Shown in pieces: positions 60,349 to 64,000 of a stretch of 64,000 nucleotides of DNA. Under the pieces are notes generated by a model that had not been told where the DNA came from, did no database searches, and was given only the letters and a program-made list of their open reading frames with translations. Source of the DNA: Chelativorans intermedius (lineage in GTDB: Bacteria > Pseudomonadota > Alphaproteobacteria > Rhizobiales > Rhizobiaceae). A program made the position numbers and the translations under genes. Where the stretch lies: contig NZ_JAODNW010000023.1 of assembly GCF_025398255.1 (NCBI RefSeq), forward strand, positions 20,056 through 84,055, read 5' to 3'. Numbering within the stretch: position 1 is the stretch's first letter; the number at the start of each line of letters is the position of its first letter.

Positions 60349-61797
60349 TCAGCTATTCCCCGACGGTGCGGTTATGTTCAAAACACTTCCCAGCATTCCC
60401 AACGCTCCGGCTGCCTCGTATTGCAGCGTGTAGAGGTCGTAGCGGGTCTCCACCAGGCTGGTCTCGATGCGCGTCAGGTCCGACTGCACGGTGATGAGAT
60501 CCGTGAGGGAGCGCGTGCCGGCCTTGAACTGCTCTTCATAGAGGTTGCGCAGCTCGCGGGACTTGGTGCGCTGCTCCTGCAGGATGGCCAGCCGGGCGCG
60601 CAAGGTCGGCTCCTGGTCGAGATAGGCCTGAACCTGGCGCGTGACCTCGCGGCGCTGGGTCTCAACCTGCCAGGTCGCCTCGTCATAGGCGAAGCGCGCG
60701 GCGTTTACCCGCTGGACGTTGCTCAAGCCCTTGAACGTCGGCCCCTTCAGGCGCAGCCCGACACCCGTGTTGGGGTCTTCGTTCGCCTCGTCGCCGCGCA
60801 CATACGCTTCCACGCTGAGTTTCGGAAAGAGATCGGCCTTCTGCGCCGAGATCGCGGCATTGGCCTTGGCCGCCTCCGCCTGCGCGAGGACGACGGAGGG
60901 CGCCTGGTCCACACGCTGGCGCAGATTGACGCTTTGCGTGCGCGCCCCGCCGGAAATGCGCAGAAGCGAGCTCAAGGCAGAGGAGAGCTCGGGCACATCC
61001 GTGGTGCCCGGCGCCTCGCGCCCGATGCGCGAGGCATAGACGCTGCGCGCATCCCGCAGCGCGCCGCGCGCGTTTTCCAACGTGGACTCCGCCTCGCCGA
61101 CATGCACTCCGGCAAGGGCCACCTCCGTGGCATCGCCATAGCCGGCCGAAGTGCGCTGCCGTGCCAGACCGGCGATGCGCTGATAGGCGCTGAGTTGCTC
61201 CTGCGCCACCTTCTCTATCTCGCGCGCCCGTGCGACAGCGATGTAGGCGTTTGCCGCATCCAGCATCACCTTCTCGCGCTGCGCTCTGGCCCTTGCGATG
61301 GTCGCATTGCGCGATGCCTCGGCGCCCGAGACCTCTGCCCTGGTCTGGCCCCAGTCATAGATCGGCTGCGACAGCGTCACATTGTAGTCGTGATCGCCGT
61401 CGCTTCCCACGCCTGCACCACCGGTGAGAGAGGGATAGTAGCCCGCCCGTGCAATGGAAACGTCGATGCCGGCGGCCGAAAGCGCGGCCTCCGCGCTGCG
61501 CACTTCGGAACTGTAACTGAGCGCGGCCATAACGGCATTGCGCAAGCCGCCGGAGCCCGAACCCGCGGCGCGCGGCGCCTGCATGCCCGCAGGCGCAGCC
61601 GAAGCCAGAGAGGATGCCTGCAAAGAAGATGCCGCGCCGGACGGCGTGGCGGAAACCATGGATTGAGACGATTGTCCCTGGTTCGCCTGGACACCGCCCT
61701 TGTTGTAGGAAACATAAACATATTTCTTCTTGGAGCCCGTGCACCCCTGAAGCACGGTGCTTGCGATCAGGACGCCGAGCAACGTCCTCGCCCACAT
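60349..61797 (-). CDS. TolC-like outer-membrane component of type I secretion
   Basis: The protein has a lipoprotein signal (TLLGVLIASTVLQGC; lipobox LQGC) and then the TolC-type repeats: SYSSEVRSAEAALSAAGIDVSIARAGYYPSLT, MLDAANAYIAVARAREIE and RQVQAYLDQEPTLRARLAILQEQ. I start at ATG 61797, which has GGGGA 6 nt upstream and places the lipobox near residue 21; a GTG at 61839 would add a basic n-region and is the alternative. It forms the outer-membrane duct with the ABC and MFP proteins. Confidence 0.88.
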   Translation of the reverse strand: MWARTLLGVLIASTVLQGCTGSKKKYVYVSYNKGGVQANQGQSSQSMVSATPSGAASSLQASSLASAAPAGMQAPRAAGSGSGGLRNAVMAALSYSSEVRSAEAALSAAGIDVSIARAGYYPSLTGGAGVGSDGDHDYNVTLSQPIYDWGQTRAEVSGAEASRNATIARARAQREKVMLDAANAYIAVARAREIEKVAQEQLSAYQRIAGLARQRTSAGYGDATEVALAGVHVGEAESTLENARGALRDARSVYASRIGREAPGTTDVPELSSALSSLLRISGGARTQSVNLRQRVDQAPSVVLAQAEAAKANAAISAQKADLFPKLSVEAYVRGDEANEDPNTGVGLRLKGPTFKGLSNVQRVNAARFAYDEATWQVETQRREVTRQVQAYLDQEPTLRARLAILQEQRTKSRELRNLYEEQFKAGTRSLTDLITVQSDLTRIETSLVETRYDLYTLQYEAAGALGMLGSVLNITAPSGNS

Positions 61798-62161
61798 CAG
61801 CCGTCCCCGCTTCTTTAGCTTCTGTGTCTTGATGGCCACGTTGTCTTTTCCGTTTAACGCTCTCGATCCGTCAGGTGACTTCCGCGCCTCGGGCTCCATG
61901 AACTGCGCCCGCGCCCGGCATCCCCGACAGACCCTGCCCCTGTTTGTCGGCCGTCGGGAACGGGTGCCCCGTACTGGCCACAAGCGGTTCCGCGCCATCC
62001 TCTAGCGGGTGCTCTGGAACCCTGCTCGCCGGCTGTCATTGGTGCAGAAGGCCCCGTCCAGGGGGCCTCCTGCGCGATTTTTCGGACAGTTGCTCATGGT
62101 CCAACCGCCAGTGCCGGATGGCGGACGGCGGGCCGCGCCGCCATCCGCCGGTCCGTGGTGG
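61798..62161. other. Region between the TolC-like gene and the RTX gene, with two hairpins
   Basis: GGATGGCGG at 62116-62124 and CCGCCATCC at 62138-62146 form a perfect 9-bp stem with a 13-nt loop, about 16 nt after the stop of the RTX gene on the minus strand. AGGCCCC-N6-GGGGCCT at 62049-62068 is a second, compact hairpin. Either could terminate the RTX transcript. The 364 nt hold no gene. Confidence 0.5.
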
Positions 62162-64000
62162 CTAGGCCGCCATCACCGCCGCGTCGTCCTCGATCCACAG
62201 CTGGACGCTGCCGGAGTCCTCGTAGACCTGGTAGGTCACGTCGCCCTCGGTCACCGTCTCGCCGGTGTTCGTGAAGCCGTTGGCGTTCACGGTGTCGTCC
62301 GCATCGGCCAACACGCGCAGCACATTGGTCTCCGACGGCTCCAGGATCTGCAGGATGTCCTCCTCCGTGAGCGTCAGGGAGTTGGACTGCGTCCCGGTGA
62401 TGTCGATCACCTCGATGCTGCTGACCTTGGAGGCATCGATCACCGAGAAGTCGAGATCGATCCCGTAGCCGGCGAGCGCCAGGACATCCGTGCCCGCGCC
62501 ACCGTCGATGGACGCAAAGCTGGCATCGCGGACATAGATGACATCATCGCCATCACCGCCGCTGATGGCATCCGCGCCACCCTGACCATGGAACAGGTCG
62601 GCCTCCTCGGTTCCCGAGAGAACGTCGGCGCGAGGGGTGCCCTCCACGAGCCCGACCTTCTCGAGGCGCGTATTGAAGTTATATGTCCAATAGCCATCTC
62701 TTATGCTTACGGAGTTGGTTATCGGATCTTCCGAGAAGGTACCATCACCAAGCCCCTCGAAGACATACATGATATTCCTAGCACTATTGCCGTACACCCA
62801 ATCGAGGATGCCATCGCCTGTAACGTCTTCGAGATGCGTTCCATGGCCAGTGAACCAGATGCCGTCGAGCCGGAAACTGGAAAGATCGGTCTCGATTACA
62901 TTGGAAGAGTCAAACGACCCGTCTTCCCTGCCTTCCAGAACCCTAATCTTTCCTTGGTAATACTGGGCATAAACATAGTCAGCGATACCGTCGCCGGTGA
63001 CGTCCTTGACGAAAGACCAGCTCAGATAGCTGCCATTTTGGCTCCGATAGCCATATCCCGTATCATCCAGCACCGCGAGGCTGCTGGCGATACCGTTGGA
63101 CTGCAACGTCCCATCTTCGTTGAAGTAGCGGACGGTGATCGTATTGTTGGTATCATCCCAGTGGACATAGGCCTTCTTCCCAGGGCCACCGACATCCGCA
63201 ATCGCAGCTTCCCCATTTCGGGCAAACTGAAGATGCGCGGCAACACCATAGGAATAGACGGGCTTCTTGGAGAAGGTACCATCGCCGTTGCCCTCAAGAA
63301 CAACGAGGTTTGGATCCCGGTTGTCGGCAAACGTATAGGTAGTACTATACACCCAGTCACGTATACCGTCGCCGGTTACGTCCTCCAGGAAGGTATTCTC
63401 GTAGGCGTTCCGGCCAACCCACTCCTGTCCACCCAGATAAAGCGCACCAAGATCGGTGCTGATCACCTGTGATGAGAAGCTGCCATCTTCCAAACCCTTA
63501 AGCACCAGAAGGGCCTGATTACCACGATATCCGTATACGAAATCGCTAATTCCGTCGCCCGTCACATCCTTAAGCTCAGCCCAAGCGTCATAGCTTGCAC
63601 TGGGTTGGTAGTAGTACCACCCTCGGCCCTGCCCCATGATGATGCCACGAACGCCAGTCGAAACCGCCTGAGCATTCTCCAGACGACCGGTATCCTCAAA
63701 GAAATAGTAGTTGATCGTATCGTAGTCCAGATAAACCCAAGTGTTCTGACCTAGGTTGAAATCGGCATCGGCGTCTGAGTCAGCGTCTGCATCAGCATCA
63801 GCGTCAGCATCGGCGTCCGCGTCAGCATCCGCGTCCGCATCGGCATCCGAGTCAGCATCGGCGTCCGCGTCCGCATCCGAGTCAGCATCGGCGTCCGCGT
63901 CCGCATCCGAGTCAGCATCGGCATCCGCGTCCGCATCCGAGTCAGCATCGGCATCCGCGTCCGCATCCGAGTCAGCATCGGCATCCGCGTCCGCATCCGA
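62162..64000 (-). CDS. Secreted RTX/FG-GAP repeat protein (5' part beyond window)
   Basis: The frame runs open to the window edge. Visible, from N to C: a ([10 protein letters not shown])n stalk, an [14 protein letters not shown] segment, five FG-GAP-like units about 60 residues apart ([28 protein letters not shown], one degenerate, [28 protein letters not shown]), an RTX calcium-binding patch ([11 protein letters not shown]) and a final beta domain typical of RTX C-termini ([22 protein letters not shown]). The last residues DDAAVMAA are a hydrophobic-acidic export-type end. It is probably exported by the adjacent TolC-ABC-MFP and may act as an adhesin. Lower GC in places suggests foreign input. 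Confidence 0.85.
   Translation of the reverse strand, partial: SDADADADADSDADADADADSDADADADADSDADADADADSDADADADADSDADADADADADADADADADADADSDADADFNLGQNTWVYLDYDTINYYFFEDTGRLENAQAVSTGVRGIIMGQGRGWYYYQPSASYDAWAELKDVTGDGISDFVYGYRGNQALLVLKGLEDGSFSSQVISTDLGALYLGGQEWVGRNAYENTFLEDVTGDGIRDWVYSTTYTFADNRDPNLVVLEGNGDGTFSKKPVYSYGVAAHLQFARNGEAAIADVGGPGKKAYVHWDDTNNTITVRYFNEDGTLQSNGIASSLAVLDDTGYGYRSQNGSYLSWSFVKDVTGDGIADYVYAQYYQGKIRVLEGREDGSFDSSNVIETDLSSFRLDGIWFTGHGTHLEDVTGDGILDWVYGNSARNIMYVFEGLGDGTFSEDPITNSVSIRDGYWTYNFNTRLEKVGLVEGTPRADVLSGTEEADLFHGQGGADAISGGDGDDVIYVRDASFASIDGGAGTDVLALAGYGIDLDFSVIDASKVSSIEVIDITGTQSNSLTLTEEDILQILEPSETNVLRVLADADDTVNANGFTNTGETVTEGDVTYQVYEDSGSVQLWIEDDAAVMAA
63771..64000 (-). repeat. 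30-bp tandem repeat encoding [10 protein letters not shown]
   Basis: From 63851 to the window end there are five near-identical 30-bp units (63851, 63881, 63911, 63941, 63971), each encoding [10 protein letters not shown] on the minus strand. Degenerate units reach back to 63771. The units differ mainly by a g/a change at one position, so the array expands or contracts by slippage. It runs past the window. The encoded stalk is an acidic, extended linker. Confidence 0.85.

Noticed and set aside
63751..63996. Repeated Arg-Thr-Met-Pro-Leu frame in the tandem repeat
   Set aside because: It is an alternative frame of the 30-bp array. The [10 protein letters not shown] frame continues into the RTX protein without a stop and is the real one.
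63771..64000. CRISPR-like direct repeats
   Set aside because: The 30-bp units are contiguous without spacers and encode an in-frame peptide repeat, so this is a coding array, not CRISPR.

Overview
This 64-kb window is GC-rich chromosomal DNA from an alphaproteobacterium of the order Hyphomicrobiales (Rhizobiales), probably close to Phyllobacteriaceae or Rhizobiaceae. The evidence is a fused trpE(G) with an attenuating trpL leader, a ChoX/ChoW/ChoV choline transporter, a chpT-ctrA-sciP cell-cycle block, an EipA (DUF1134) protein, and an alphaproteobacterial elongator tRNA-Met. Genus assignment is inference only.

Layout. Bases 1-5 kb hold the 3' end of a large membrane protein, then GNAT, glutathionyl-hydroquinone reductase, Nudix, metallophosphoesterase and a small tail-anchored protein with a full CtrA box. 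At 5-8 kb, leuA is translationally coupled to an alpha/beta hydrolase and preceded by a newly recognised Leu-rich leader peptide with a candidate attenuator. At 8-14 kb, a divergent HxlR regulator faces an accessory cassette (two RibD/DHFR-like proteins, a chimeric SnoaL/hydrolase ORF, DUF899, a beta-lactamase-like hydrolase, GFA, a membrane protein, YciI). At 14-20 kb are a CDF transporter, trpE(G) with trpL, PAP2 phosphatase, a site-2 protease with CBS domains, and an Rnk-like protein behind a highly structured leader. choXWV occupies 20-23 kb. DUF2333 and a low-GC two-gene HEPN-like module follow, then fhs, an SDR, a HugZ-like protein and a TrmH/SpoU methyltransferase. At 30-37 kb are a coiled-coil membrane protein, eipA, chpT, a divergent-sequence response regulator, ctrA, a FliJ-like gene, LysE, sciP and mnmA. 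After tRNA-Met (39.1 kb) come decayed fragments (IS-like repeat, MBL-fold remnant). At 39.5-45.5 kb is a ugpBAEC-GDPD-IMPase operon. At 45.7-51.1 kb a LysR regulator precedes nitrilase, RraA-like and TRAP dctPQM genes. At 51-56 kb are tandem ALDH, deoC, a collapsed sugar ABC transporter and a SorC regulator. At 56.7-64 kb a type I secretion system (TolC-like, ABC, MFP) lies next to the C-terminal part of its probable substrate, a secreted RTX/FG-GAP protein with an Asp-Ala-Ser repeat stalk that runs off the window.

How it works together. Amino-acid biosynthesis genes are controlled by two similar leader-peptide attenuators whose promoters put the start codon at the transcription start. The CtrA relay (ChpT, CtrA, SciP) sits with CtrA-like boxes and a cluster of CcrM (GANTC) sites. 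Several neighbouring loci show deletion remnants (ABC transporter, ClC channel, MBL hydrolase, SnoaL/hydrolase fusion), so the accessory segments are eroding. Convergent gene pairs repeatedly end in short perfect hairpins that contain the stop codons. The least-explained items are the HEPN-like pair, the structured leader before the Rnk-like gene, the CtrA-box protein at 4.5 kb and the repeat adhesin.
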